Origin: Benincasa hispida
Lineage: Eukaryota > Streptophyta > Magnoliopsida > Cucurbitales > Cucurbitaceae
Direction: 5' to 3'
NCBI RefSeq assembly: GCF_009727055.1
Contig: NC_052354.1
Location: 48,779,465-48,843,464, forward strand
DNA: 64,000 nt
The position numbers and the translations under genes are program-made. The notes below the pieces were generated by a model. The model worked only from the letters and a program-made list of their open reading frames with translations. It was not told the origin of the DNA and made no database searches. Below, in pieces: positions 46,201-55,964 of this stretch (the first letter of the stretch is position 1; every line of letters starts with the position of its first letter).

Positions 46201-49200
46201 GTGGTAAGGGACTTGAGAGTTAATGTGTGCAGTCTAACAGTGTTTTCACTTTCTTGTTATTGGGTAGATGAAGCAAAGCTGCCTATAGAAGGACAATTTG
46301 AAGCATTTGGTACGTTAACTGAAAACAATTTGCCCTTTTCTTTTCTAGTTTTTTTCTGGTCTAAATTTGGTTTTTATTTAAGAAATGAAAATGAATTGTA
46401 GCTTGACTAGAGTACCACTTTACTTGGTAGGGAACATATGATAAACACAGAGGTTTGAAAAATGAAAAAATAAATATATTAAGAGACGTGAAACTAAATT
46501 TGCTTCTTTCCTCTACATATTACGCTAGTTTTCAGATTGTTATTATTGACAGAACATTTTCCACCAGTAACTAAATTGAAGCATCGATCACATAATGCAT
46601 TACAGGGTGTATATATGTTGGCTTTATTTCAAAGTAAATTAAATTAAAAGCACAAAAATGGAGAAAAATATTTACACCACGAATTACCTTCAGTATAAGG
46701 AGGAAAACCATGGGACAGCTCTGAAAAACTTTCAATATAAAATGGGTGACAACAGATTCTTTTTCCTAGTCATAACTAGTGGATACAACATGTCCCTGAT
46801 CTCCCTAAATTAATTTTGATTCTTGTTATGACTTTGGCTTCTCTCCTGGTTTTCGATGATAAGAGTTTCTGCTTGGCTTGTTTCGTTTTCTCTCTCACCT
46901 CTTCATTTAAAAAACTACTCTAGACAATACTCCCATTGACCTTTCCATCAGATGAGTAATTATTAGGATACATCCTAACTAAAATAAGAACTGAAATATG
47001 TTAAGTTATAAAAGATGAAACTGCAAGATAACCCAAGTATAAAGGCATTTGGAAGCTCCATCTTGAGTATGCTAACCCAAGTCTTAGATCACTCAACAAT
47101 TGCCTACCTTTCCTCACTCACCCTCCCTCTATTTATGACCAAATACACTAACTAACTCCCAATCTAATTATTCTTATTCCCCTTAATAATATCATACTAA
47201 TATCTCTAACTAGGAAGCTTATAATTTCTCAGAAAAAACCACCAACGTCTCATGGATACAAGTTTCTAATCTCCCTCAGATATTTTGATTCTTCTTGTGA
47301 CTTTGGCTTCTCCCCTGGTTTTCAGTGTTGAAAGTTTCTGATTGGCTTGTTGAAAGATTTGTCGTTTTCCCTCTCACCTCTTCGTTTGGGAACTGACTCT
47401 CAACAATACTCACATTGAGCTTTTCATCAAGCGAGCCACTACTCAAAGAAACCACCAATGTTTCATAAATAACACCCTTTTTAGCCAATTGTTTTAATGG
47501 ATCATCCTGATGCCATCTTGGCCAGGATCAATTTCAAGATCAAAAGAAAAAGTTTAACTTCTTTTTATGGCACATTTCAACCACTAGTTCTGTGCTTTTT
47601 GGATGACAATTCTGGCACGGACAACGACCAGGAATTACTAAGAAACTGATTACTTACCAGGGAACTGATTCAGCTCTCTACTCTTCCCGGGAAAGAATAG
47701 TATGTGTGATTTTTCTATTTCATCAAATCCAGAATCCTTGCACACTTGGAATCTGAGAATCAGGACCAACACTATCAATGGTCTCTCTGAAGAAACTCTC
47801 GTGTTGTATAAGTACATGGTATGTGAAGGAATTGCAGCCGATAAGTTTACATTTCCATTCATCATTAAAGCTTGTACAACTTCCTTTGCCATTGACCTTG
47901 GAAAATTAGTTCATGCGTTTTCTTTTTTTTTTTTTTTTTATCATCATCATCTTGGCCAGGATTAATATAAAAAAAAAACATATAAAATTGATGGTTCAAA
48001 TGTGCTATAAGAAGAAGTTCAAAGTTTTGTTTTGGTCTCATCAATCCCAACCGAGATTCGAACAATTGGTGCTAAAGAGTGTCATTTATTTGTGAAAGGT
48101 GAAATTTTTTTTGCGCTATTTCTGACCATTACCTAAACTTTTGTATCTCACGCTTCTCCTCTCCAAAGTCACGCATACTCACACAACCTCCCAGGCAAGC
48201 TTCTCACCACTCACTCTGCTTCTCATCCAAAAACATGAATGTAAAGAAATTAAAGTCGAGCTTCTCACTAATCGGCCATTATGGGCATAAAATAATTGGC
48301 CCCTTGTTTTGTCGGGACCCAACATTGTCAATTGTCAACTAACATAATCTTTCATTTGCACCTCTAATACCTATACGGGAAACTACTGTGTTGGAGATCC
48401 ATAACACATGATAATGACAATTCTGAAAAGTGATTGTTCGGAGCTCATTGAAGAATGAGAACATCTGTATTATTTGTGAAGAGCGGCACCTTTCTAAAAA
48501 TAATTTATCATGACCAAGTTGAATTGCGAAAGGAGGCCAGAAGCTGCTTTAGGCTCTATGCTCTGGTTTTAAATCATAAACAGTGAGAGGCTAACATTTA
48601 ACTATTACTCATGTGTTTTCTTATATCTTTTAACACGATTTGGATATCTTACCGATGCTATGAATTTATTGTAGTTTTATAGAGTTGCTTACTTTTAACA
48701 CTGAAACTACAAATGAAAAGAACTCTTCATTTCTTTGTGTAACTTATACAAATTGTGTTTAATGAAATGCACTTACAGAATTAAGCCAAGAGGAGGCAGA
48801 GGATGTATCTTTTAAACAGGTATATAATGAACTCTATTTTTCGTGTCTGTGTGTTAAATTTCTTTTCAACATGTTGCATCTGTCTGGTTTCTTAATTTTT
48901 TTACGTGACTTGGGGGCTAAAATGGTTAGATAGTAGGAGTATGTGGGAGACATTGCGAATACAATGTCATACTTGGACTATCTTTATTTTCAGAACTTCT
49001 GATAGAAACATTAAGTTTGACATTGTGAAGAACTCCCTTTATGGATATAGACTCGGTCAATGTTGATAGACATTATGATTTTGGTTATAGGAAAAATGTG
49101 TTAGGATTCACACAATTCATTGCTAAAGCTCTACTTATGTTATTTATTAATTTTTTCTCTAGTTCTATTTTTCTCTTTGGTTAGAACTGCATTTCATCAT

Positions 49201-50835
49201 GGTTATACTTCTAAAAAATAGAAAATCTGTCTACCATGGTTATACTTTTAAAAAATAGAAAATCTGTCTATCATGGTTTTTTTTGAGAATTTAGTATATT
49301 ATAATCATAAAATTACAATTTTTTAAATTATAAGTACTAGATATAAAATTAGATAGAGAAAGAGATGTCTTAGAGAGAGATGAGAAAGGGAAAGAAAGAA
49401 AGATAACTTGGAGAGATAGCTAGAGAAAAATGTTGGAAAGTGATCTAGTTATAGAGAGACATTAAAGAGAGAAAAGTTAGAGTTATTAATTATTGTTTTT
49501 TTAGGAAAGAAAAGTTAATAGATATAAGCTGAAGCAAGAGGAAAATGTTAAGAGGACATATGAAGATCACTTTTTTTAAGTGTAAAAAAGATCATTTTTT
49601 TAAAGTGTAAGACCAAAATAAACCGAAGTTGAAAGTACAATAACCAAAATGAACATTTTGAAAGTATAAAGACCAAAATGAACCAAAATTGAAAATGTAG
49701 GTACCAAAATGAACGTTTTGAAAGTATGGGGACCAAAATGAATCAAATTCAAAAGAATAGGAACCAAAGTATTTAGACCTACTATTTTTTATGGGTTTGC
49801 TTCTTTTAAAAAAATCACATCAGAGATTGTTATTTATGTATTTATTTGTGATGTAGGCTTGGCTCACCTATTTCTGGAGGAGAGCAAGAAATGATGAACT
49901 TGAACCAGATATAGCAGATGAACGTCTGGAGTTCTGGATCAACCACAATAACAAATCTACTTCTCATGATGCCGTTGATGGTGCATTCTCTCTCTCACTC
50001 ACTGCATTCTTAATTTTTCTAGTTAATGTGATCTTTGTATCAATTTTGAGAAATTGTTATTCTAATTCTTGAATAATCTTTAACCCCTTAATAGACACTT
50101 ACTTTAGACAAGAATCTAAATTAAGAATAAAAAAGAAATGCGTGCATTGTCAAAAGAACCTCAGAGAAGGCTGCTGATGGAAACCTTGAGTAGGCTACCC
50201 AAAGATATTTTGCTTCTTATGAGTTATGAGTATGATCACGAATCTTAAAGCGGCGGATATGTTTGATGTTATTGTGCAGGATCAAGATCAAAATTAGCCT
50301 CCCTGGTCTCCGCTGTTAATGTTTGCCAAAAGTTAGAAGAAATAAAATTTTCAAAATTGATTCTTGATTTTGGGAATGGCCATATTCCTTCGTAGGAACA
50401 GGTCATTTCCATTTTTCCTTCCCGAAATTCATGGGGTTTTTTTGTTCCCCAATACTTTCTCATAATTTTCCTCAACACTATACTATAACTTTTATTTATG
50501 AACACCTCATTATTTCTCGTTTCAAATTATTTTCATTTTTAATGGACATCATTCTTTTTAATAATAATTGTATACCATTCTTAGATGTTCAGTGAATGGG
50601 ACTTTTTTTTTTTTTTTTTTTGGAAGAGCATTATTTGACTTCAATGATCACTAATTTGGGATATTTTTCTTTTCTTTTTCTTTTTCATTTTTCCTTTTTC
50701 TTCCCTATCATATGGACAGTTGAGCGTGGCCTGATAGAGCTGAGGAAGCTAGGCATTGAAAACCAGCTATGGGAAAGATCTCGAAGAGGGCTAGAGGTGA
50801 ACCCTAACCGCAAACCTCGTCAATCTGACTTCTGA
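34260..50835 (+). CDS. SCD2: SCD2-like coiled-coil protein, 17 coding exons
   Basis: Coding exons: 34260-34559, 35224-35759, 36534-36609, 37065-37106, 37610-37672, 38333-38382, 38472-38499, 39995-40072, 40162-40272, 40355-40415, 43962-44069, 44247-44365, 45801-45861, 46268-46309, 48779-48819, 49857-49980, 50720-50835. Phases agree at every join and give 651 aa. The N terminus [13 protein letters not shown] and the C-terminal block (from KRCWLARYW through [20 protein letters not shown] to [17 protein letters not shown]) are typical of plant SCD2. Residues about 1-300 are Ser/Pro-rich and disordered, 305-430 predicted coiled coil, 430-640 conserved. In Arabidopsis SCD2 acts with the DENN protein SCD1 in clathrin-linked membrane traffic and cytokinesis of stomatal precursors. 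A leader intron 34039-34254 precedes the ATG. The intron after exon 6 begins GC. Introns are swollen by mobile elements. Confidence 0.93.
35521..35748 (+). repeat. Four in-frame 19-aa repeats in SCD2 exon 2
   Basis: Four 57-bp units encode variants of [16 protein letters not shown] plus spacer (residues about 200-275). Units two and three are the closest. All stay in frame, so the repeats change length without breaking the protein. They lie in the disordered Ser/Pro/Thr-rich N-terminal part; the repeated T-P dipeptides could be proline-directed kinase sites, which is inference. Confidence 0.9.
36208..36471 (+). mobile_element. TRIM retrotransposon in SCD2 intron 2
   Basis: Two short LTRs, 36208-36278 and 36397-36471, both run from TGTTAAAGT to TTTAACA and share AACTTAAG and TTTTGGGTCAA. 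The sequence right after the first LTR, TGATACTAGAG, is a worn initiator-Met tRNA primer-binding site (TGGTATCAGAG type). A purine tract AGTGAGAGGGAG precedes the second LTR. Flanks TCTTA and TCTTG fit a 5-bp target duplication with one change. At 264 bp with no ORF this is a TRIM. Confidence 0.85.
38383..38471 (+). other. GC-AG intron 6 of SCD2
   Basis: Protein continuity (LLS-R-KEA) requires exon 6 to end AGCAG at 38382 and exon 7 to begin G at 38472, so the intron opens with GCTAGC rather than GT and ends CAG. No nearby GT restores the frame without changing conserved residues. GC-AG introns make up about one percent of plant introns. Confidence 0.7.
38560..38960. other. Unclassified segment in SCD2 intron 7
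   Basis: Roughly 400 bases are less AT-rich than the rest of the intron (for example CCCATACCCATTCCACACAC and GGATCGAACCGATATGG). They look like foreign sequence, perhaps organelle-derived or a retroelement fragment. I cannot name the source from sequence alone. Confidence 0.3.
39499..39875. mobile_element. Small TIR element in SCD2 intron 7
   Basis: The left end ATAAGTTTGG...CTGTCTATTT is mirrored at the right end, where the reverse complement reads AACAAGTTTGG...GTGTCTATTT. The core is AT-rich and non-coding. Arms are imperfect and the target duplication is not clear. Size about 375 bp fits a MITE of the kind whose ends read as ...GGACCAAACTTGT. Confidence 0.55.
41766..42068 (+). pseudogene. 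Copia gag fragment
   Basis: From ATG 41766 the frame gives MESSK, an in-frame TGA at 41781, then [20 protein letters not shown] and a region with [13 protein letters not shown] and ALTNRYEKP, the usual N-terminal gag pattern of plant Copia elements (often annotated as UBN2 or Retrotran_gag_2). The similarity stops at about 42050 and the rest is out of frame. The later nucleocapsid zinc knuckle was not seen. Confidence 0.75.
42284..42750. mobile_element. GC-rich hAT-like MITE nested in the Copia element
   Basis: The ends TAGGGTTGGCAAAATTCCCC and, on the other strand, TAAGGTTGGCAACAGGGCC form terminal inverted repeats. Internally there are GGGGATGGGG and CCCCACCCC runs and a CT/AT simple repeat at 42448-42486. 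It interrupts the internal part of the Copia element and so is younger than it. The 8-bp flanks (ATACGGAG and ATCACGAA) match poorly, leaving the target duplication unproven. Confidence 0.7.
44906..45318. repeat. Diverged tandem duplication in SCD2 intron 12
   Basis: A unit of about 190-230 bases beginning GAATATTGCATGAAA recurs once (GAATATTACATGAAA). Shared landmarks in order are CTTCACA, GAAGCAAT or GAAAGCAAT, ACATATTAA, CCTGTCATTTGT, TCACTTTGCTCATAT and TTCTGTGTTTG. The copies differ by many substitutions and indels, so the event is old. It has no coding content. Confidence 0.75.
46798..47400. repeat. Diverged direct repeat in SCD2 intron 14
   Basis: The sequence near 46798-46910 (TGACTTTGGCTTCTCTCCTGG) recurs near 47267-47395 (TGACTTTGGCTTCTCCCCTGG), both followed by TCTGxTTGGCTTGTT and CTCTCACCTCTTC. 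The spacing is about 470 bases. It could be the worn LTRs or ends of an old element, but no ends or target duplication are readable. A 70-codon minus ORF in the second copy matches nothing I know. Confidence 0.6.
47702..47917 (+). pseudogene. PPR-protein gene fragment in SCD2 intron 14
   Basis: The + frame 47702-47917 reads [20 protein letters not shown], then [19 protein letters not shown] and [19 protein letters not shown]. This is about two pentatricopeptide units of the plant organelle RNA-binding PLS type, with the usual [13 protein letters not shown] and GK-VH positions. There is no transit peptide, no further repeats and the sequence runs into a long T tract. It is a copied fragment, not a gene. 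Two identical 15-bp direct repeats lie outside it (47514-47528 and 47948-47962). Confidence 0.8.
49595..49770. repeat. Degenerate 30-35 bp tandem repeat in SCD2 intron 15
   Basis: Five or so units of the theme TTGAAAGTATAAAGACCAAA plus ATGAACC follow one another with small changes. The motif resembles the GGACCAAAATGAA ends of dispersed plant elements. It is non-coding; an ORF on the minus strand through it is a by-product of the repeat. Confidence 0.75.
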
Positions 50836-51620
50836 AATTACTGTGTAACTCCATTTCCATGGGAATTCATCTCCTGAAAGCCTCCCTCTGCATCCACCTG
50901 GTAATTTTAATATAAGGTTCAATTTATTGAAAAAATCAGGTCTAGGCAAGTAAATACAGGAATGAACTAGTTTACATATATATATATATATATATACATA
51001 CATACAATATCGACATAGACTAAACTGTTATATAAAATGTAGGAATCAATATGTTACAAATTTAAAGGTACCAGAGTTAAATTTTTGCAACCTAAAATTT
51101 AATAATTAAATTGTTACTTCTAGATTCAGGACTAACAGTGTTTTTTAAGCTTTAAAAACATAACTTAGATTGATGTTGTCTTGGTAGAATTTTATAGTAA
51201 GTGTTTTGGCACTTTGAGTAGAGGAAAAAAATGTTTTTCAAAAAAATGTTTTTTAAAAAAATAATTTTTATTTACGCTCTTTTGATAACAAAAAAAAAAG
51301 TTTAAAATAAACATTCAAATTGCATCAAAAGTTAATTTAAATGGTTACCAAATATTTCAATTTTTTCCAAAATGATTTATTTTTAAAATTAAACACTTGA
51401 AAAGTTGAACCGAACAGATGTTAAATTGTTTTTTTTGGATTCTTTAGTGTTTTAAACACTCCTTATTGTGCTTCTGAAAGTCTTTTTTTAAATTTAAAAT
51501 TGTTTCTGGTGCAGATGGAAGACACTCAGAGTTCATATGTTATTCAATCCCTCCATTTTTCTCAACTGGTTTGTCATGAGAATGTTGGTGTTCTTGTGGA
51601 TCATCAAAACTAATATTTTT
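50836..51620 (+). other. Probable 3-prime UTR of SCD2, perhaps with an intron
   Basis: After the TGA the sequence stays exon-like to about 50900. A possible donor CTG|GTAATT follows, and a possible acceptor GGTGCAG precedes 51514, where GC content rises again (ATGGAAGACACTCAGAGTTC). This would fit a 3-prime UTR intron, but no transcript evidence is available. An AT dinucleotide run lies at 50977-50996. Confidence 0.35.
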
Positions 51621-52110
51621 AATTCCTCATTTGTTTTATTTTTAACTTACAAGTTACAAGTGGTCTTGCTTGACTGACCTTAAAAACTGTGTAATGTAAT
51701 AATGACACTACCAAATTAAGTATAATAAGTTGCATTCTTTTCCACTACAGTTTCAATTTTGAATTAATTTAAGAGTTGATCTGTTTTTTTTTTTTTTTCT
51801 AGAATAAAAACGGCTAGTTGAAAGAACCTGTTTGGGTAATTGTTTTAATTTCTAATTAAAGTTTTACTACAACCTGAACATGACTTTTGTTTTAGGTGGA
51901 AAAAGCTGTTTATAAGATCTTGAATGTGTTATTAAAGACTTGGAATAACACTAAGTGCCTCCAGGCCTATGAACCATGGTTTAAAGAAAACATCTCAATG
52001 CATGTCTTGGGGAGAGAAATGATTCAAATAAAAAAAATTTATCGTTGGATATAGAATAGAAAGAGAAGTATCTCAAATTTACATTTAGTTGCTTTTTTTA
52101 TATTTAGTTT
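51621..52110. other. Intergenic DNA, nothing recognised
   Basis: AT-rich sequence between SCD2 and the retrotransposon block, with no coding or repeat structure that I could support. Confidence 0.5.
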
Positions 52111-53165
52111 TTTGACAAGTGAGAAAATGATCGACGGCATAGTGGGCGTCGTAAACCTCTCTCTGACAATCAAATAAAATTTTATAATCACGAATTAACA
52201 ACTTATACTAACTAAGGAGCATAAGTGGCAAGTCCATCCAATTACCGGGAAGCATGGAAGATTAGTTCCTCGAAAACTCATTTTCAGTGAAAGTGATAAA
52301 TAGGGGGAGGGATTGGTGTGGATTGGATAATTGGAAATGCATAGAAAATAAAGTGCATTAAATAAAAGATAGAAACACAATTAATCAAGACGTCCTAGTT
52401 TAGAGGAATGGAGTTGCCCAATGCAATTTAGATCATTGGATTATCATAATATGACTTAACCTTTCTTACCTATGCCTAGCCAAATTAATTAAAATCCTAA
52501 TTGACCGTCATTATCTAATTAGCTAACATGAGAAGATAAATCTGTTCTAGACACATTAACTAATTGTATTAAGCTTTAGGGAGATGCTAGGATGAACTAA
52601 TTAACTTCCGACCGTCTAGTTAACACGTTTAATATGATTTTCACATCAAGATTGATTAAACATTACTTATTGCAGTTGATTTCACAAATAAGCTAGTTAA
52701 TCTAATCTCTTGCTTCCTATGGTTCATTGATTAAACATTACTTATTACAGTCGCTACGTTCGGTTGAAGCGTAGCAACACTAGGAAAAAGTTGTTGGAGC
52801 GTAGCAATGCTCAGCATTACGCTCTAACGTGCGTGTGCTGCTTTTCGCCTCCGTCAAAGTTCGGAGCATCACAACGTTCCCCCTGTTTCTCCAGAATGCT
52901 GAGGCTACTGCATTTAAGCTTAACGCAATGGTCGATTGAGCGTTGCGACACTTTATCTAGGGGCATTTTGGTAATTTTGTCTCCTTTGAAGTTCGGATGT
53001 GCAATTAAGCTCCTAATTGCTCTAAATTAACCTCGAATGGCTCATAATGGTCGATTCTACCTCCTAGACGTCCAAAACATGTAAAAACAGTAAATAAATA
53101 CATTAAATATGGTAATGACCTTGAACTAAGAAGAGGAATATAACACATTTTCGGTGCTATCAAGG
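52110..53165 (+). mobile_element. Probable LTR remnant of a gypsy/Athila-type element
   Basis: The composition and phrases such as AGCATGGAAGATTAGTTCCT and TTTTCAGTGAAAGTGA resemble Ty3/gypsy LTRs. A short direct repeat (ATTGATTAAACATTACTTAT at about 52653 and 52728) lies inside. The end reads TTTTCGGTGCTATCA, possibly a C-to-T-worn form of the TTTTGGCGCCGTTGCC site seen next to the Athila LTR at 57618. Boundaries are approximate and no target duplication was found. Confidence 0.4.
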
Positions 53166-53700
53166 AACAAAACCTCTGACTTCGAGGCTAATAGTAGAAA
53201 CACTATGTCAGTTGAGCTATACTTATTTTAGTCATTTATATTTAGCTGTGATGAAATTCATATTATTGAACACATCTCCAACCCTTATTGATGTAATTTG
53301 CTCCAAGAATGCAAAGAGTAATTTTTATTATTATTATTATTAAATAGAAAAAATGGACAAACTATTTATACAAGAAAGGTGATTGATCACCTACACAATC
53401 GATCACCAAGATTGGTTACCTAATTGATCGGTTACTAACAAACTCTAATCAAATGGACTAAACTTATAAAACAACCAAATGCTTAATAATATATTTAATT
53501 AATCAACAACTTAAAAGAGTATAACTCTTCTTCTACATCAGCTCTATTCACCCGAGAAGATCAAACTCATCACGGGGTTTGGTTGTGCGAGCTCAAAGCC
53601 ATCTGGTGGATGGAAATGATGTATATCTGAAACATTAAATTTTGAGCTAATCTTCATTGTAGGAGGTAGATCAATGCAATAGGCATTATTTCCCAATTTT
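53166..53700. other. Spacer between LTR remnant and gypsy remnant
   Basis: AT-rich with a TTA/ATT run at 53323-53341 and low GC. The piece 53540-53700 may belong to the 3-prime part of the minus-strand gypsy element that follows, but no motif confirms it. Confidence 0.35.
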
Positions 53701-53730
53701 TTTATGATAGGAAAGGTCTGATCTTCTTGT

Positions 53731-55960
53731 TTATGAGTTTAGAGTGATGTCAGTTGGTAATATGTTTTTCTTTAAGTGTACCATAACCAGGTCTCCAACC
53801 TTAAATTCAATAGCTCTTCTGTGTTTATCAGTTTTGGTTTTGTAAAAATTAGTAGTTGTTTCTAAATATTGGCAGACTTCTTCATGGATTTTCTTCACTC
53901 TTTCAGCCATAATATTCGCTTCAACACTTAAGTCTACTGAAATAGGTAATTTAGCAAGATTTAAAGTTAGTCTTGGTACTTGAGTATAGACTATTTCGAA
54001 TGGGCATTTCCTCGTGGAACGATTTATCACGTTGTTGGAAGCAAATTCAGCCTGGACAAAAGTTAGATCCCAATGTCGGGGTTTGTCTCCACTTAAACAT
54101 CTTAGGAGGTTGTGTTCTACTGGTAACATCGATTTGTCAATTCGTTTGAGGATGGCTCGTAGAGCTAAAAAGTATGTCAGTGTTGAAATGTTTCCATAAA
54201 AATTTCCATAAGTAGCTCATGAATTTGATGTCTCTATTGGATACAATGCTCTTTGGTATTCCATGTAATTGAACAATTCCCTAAAAAATAAGTTTGCAAC
54301 GTTCAAAATTAGTCTTTTTGCAAGCCAAAAAACATGTCATTTTACTAAATCTATCAATAATGACCAAAACGGAATCATATCCTCTTTGAGTTCTAGATAA
54401 GCAAAGGACAAAATCCATTGAGAGGTCTTTCTAAATATTTTTTGGTATAGGTAAAGGAGAATAAAGTCCTTGGTTTGTGCTAGTACCTTTAGAACTTTGA
54501 CAGTTAAGTAACACTTTTCTTTAATTGTGGTCCAAAAAAATTTTGAAGACAGTAAAGCAAAAGTCTTGTCCCTATCAAAAATGTCCAACTAAACCATTGA
54601 AATGTACTTCCTTTAAAAGTGATTCTCTAAGTGATGTGTGTAGTATACAAAGAGTTTCATTTCTAAAAAGAAAACCATAAAAATATGAAATCTTTTCCTT
54701 GAAGGTGGTTAGAATAGTTATACCATATAATCTTTATCAGTAGAGTATAAATCTTTTAAATGATTAAAAGAAATAATTTCACCTTGAAGGAGGGTGAGAA
54801 GTGTACCTTTCCTACTTAGTGTGTAACTAAAACTTGCAACATATTCTTCTCCCCAAGAAATTGGAACTTTGTAGAAAAGGTACACTTCTCACCCTCCTTC
54901 AAGGAGAAATTATTGTTCTTTAAACAAGATGTTAAAGGCGCTGCAATAGTACTAAAATTTTTAATGAATTTCCTGTAGAATGAAGCTAAGCCTTAAAAGC
55001 TTTGAATTTCTTTAATTGATTATGGTTGGGGCCAATCTAAGAGTACTTCTATCTTCTTAGAATCAACACTAATTCCTTCAAAACTTATTAGGAAGCCTAA
55101 AAAGTACAACTTCTCTTGAAGAAAAGAACATTTTTTAAATTAATATATAAAGCATTTTGGTGTAAAACAGAAAAAATAGTATGCAAATGGTCAAGATGGG
55201 AAGCATAAGTACAAATATAAATTAATATGTCATCGAAATAGATTACTACAAATTTATTGAAATAGGGAAGGAGAATTTGATTCATTAGTCTCATGAAAGT
55301 GCTCAGGGCATTGGATAGACCAAATGGCATGACTAGCCATTCAAAAAGTTCCTCATCTGTTTTGAAAGTTGTTTTTCACACATCTCCAAGTCGTATTCTA
55401 ATTTGATGGTACCCATTTCTAAAGTATATTTTAGAAAAAATAGATGCTCCTCTTAATTAATCTAGTAAAGCTGATAATCTAGGAATAGAGAACCTATATT
55501 TGATTGTTATTTTGTTAATTGCCCTACTATCGACACATAGGTGCCATGAACCATCTTGTTTAGGTGCAAGTAAAGCTGAGACAATAAATGGGCTGATACT
55601 AGCTTGGATATGCCCTTTTCTAGGAGTTTGTGGATTTCATTATGTAAAATTTCATATTCTTTGGAGTTCATATGATAGTGGAGTAAATTAGGTAAGGTAC
55701 TACTTGGAGTTAAATCTATGTGATGATGTATATTTCGAATGGGAGGTAAGTGTGTTGTTTTCTCTCAAAGAGAAGGAAATTCTTTTAGTAGTTGAGAGAT
55801 TTGGGGGTCTACTAGATCATTATTAGGAGACTCAAAAGGAAATGTTTTAACTATAAAGGCTAAAATGGATTTGTCCTTAGAAAATAAAATATCTTTGCCC
55901 TGAGATAAGAGAAAAATTTACTTACTTGTTGATGGAGTTACCTTGTTTGGAATGACTTGC
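53731..55960 (-). pseudogene. Ty3/gypsy pol remnant: RT and integrase, heavily mutated
   Basis: Read on the minus strand from right to left. 55330-55097 is reverse transcriptase ([20 protein letters not shown], then [11 protein letters not shown] with the catalytic YFDD box). 54588-54337 is the integrase zinc-binding and core start (FDRDKTFALLSSKFFW). 54330-54130 keeps HGIPKSIVSNRDIKF, where the Asp expected in SDRD reads Asn. 54129-53731 is the integrase C-terminal part (GDKPRHWDLTFVQAEF to VGDLVMVHLKK). RT before integrase marks Ty3/gypsy. RNase H cannot be traced clearly. Frame changes and stops occur throughout. The right end is cut by the Athila element. Confidence 0.85.
54772..54914. 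repeat. 39-bp inverted repeat (hairpin) inside the gypsy remnant
   Basis: 54772-54810 and 54876-54914 are reverse complements with a single mismatch (54781 against 54905); the inner 29 bases, CCTTGAAGGAGGGTGAGAAG plus TGTACCTTT, are perfect. The loop is 65 bases. In a gypsy element this is not a normal feature; one arm is probably the original pol sequence and the other a later inverted copy. Confidence 0.9.
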
Positions 55961-55964
55961 TTAC

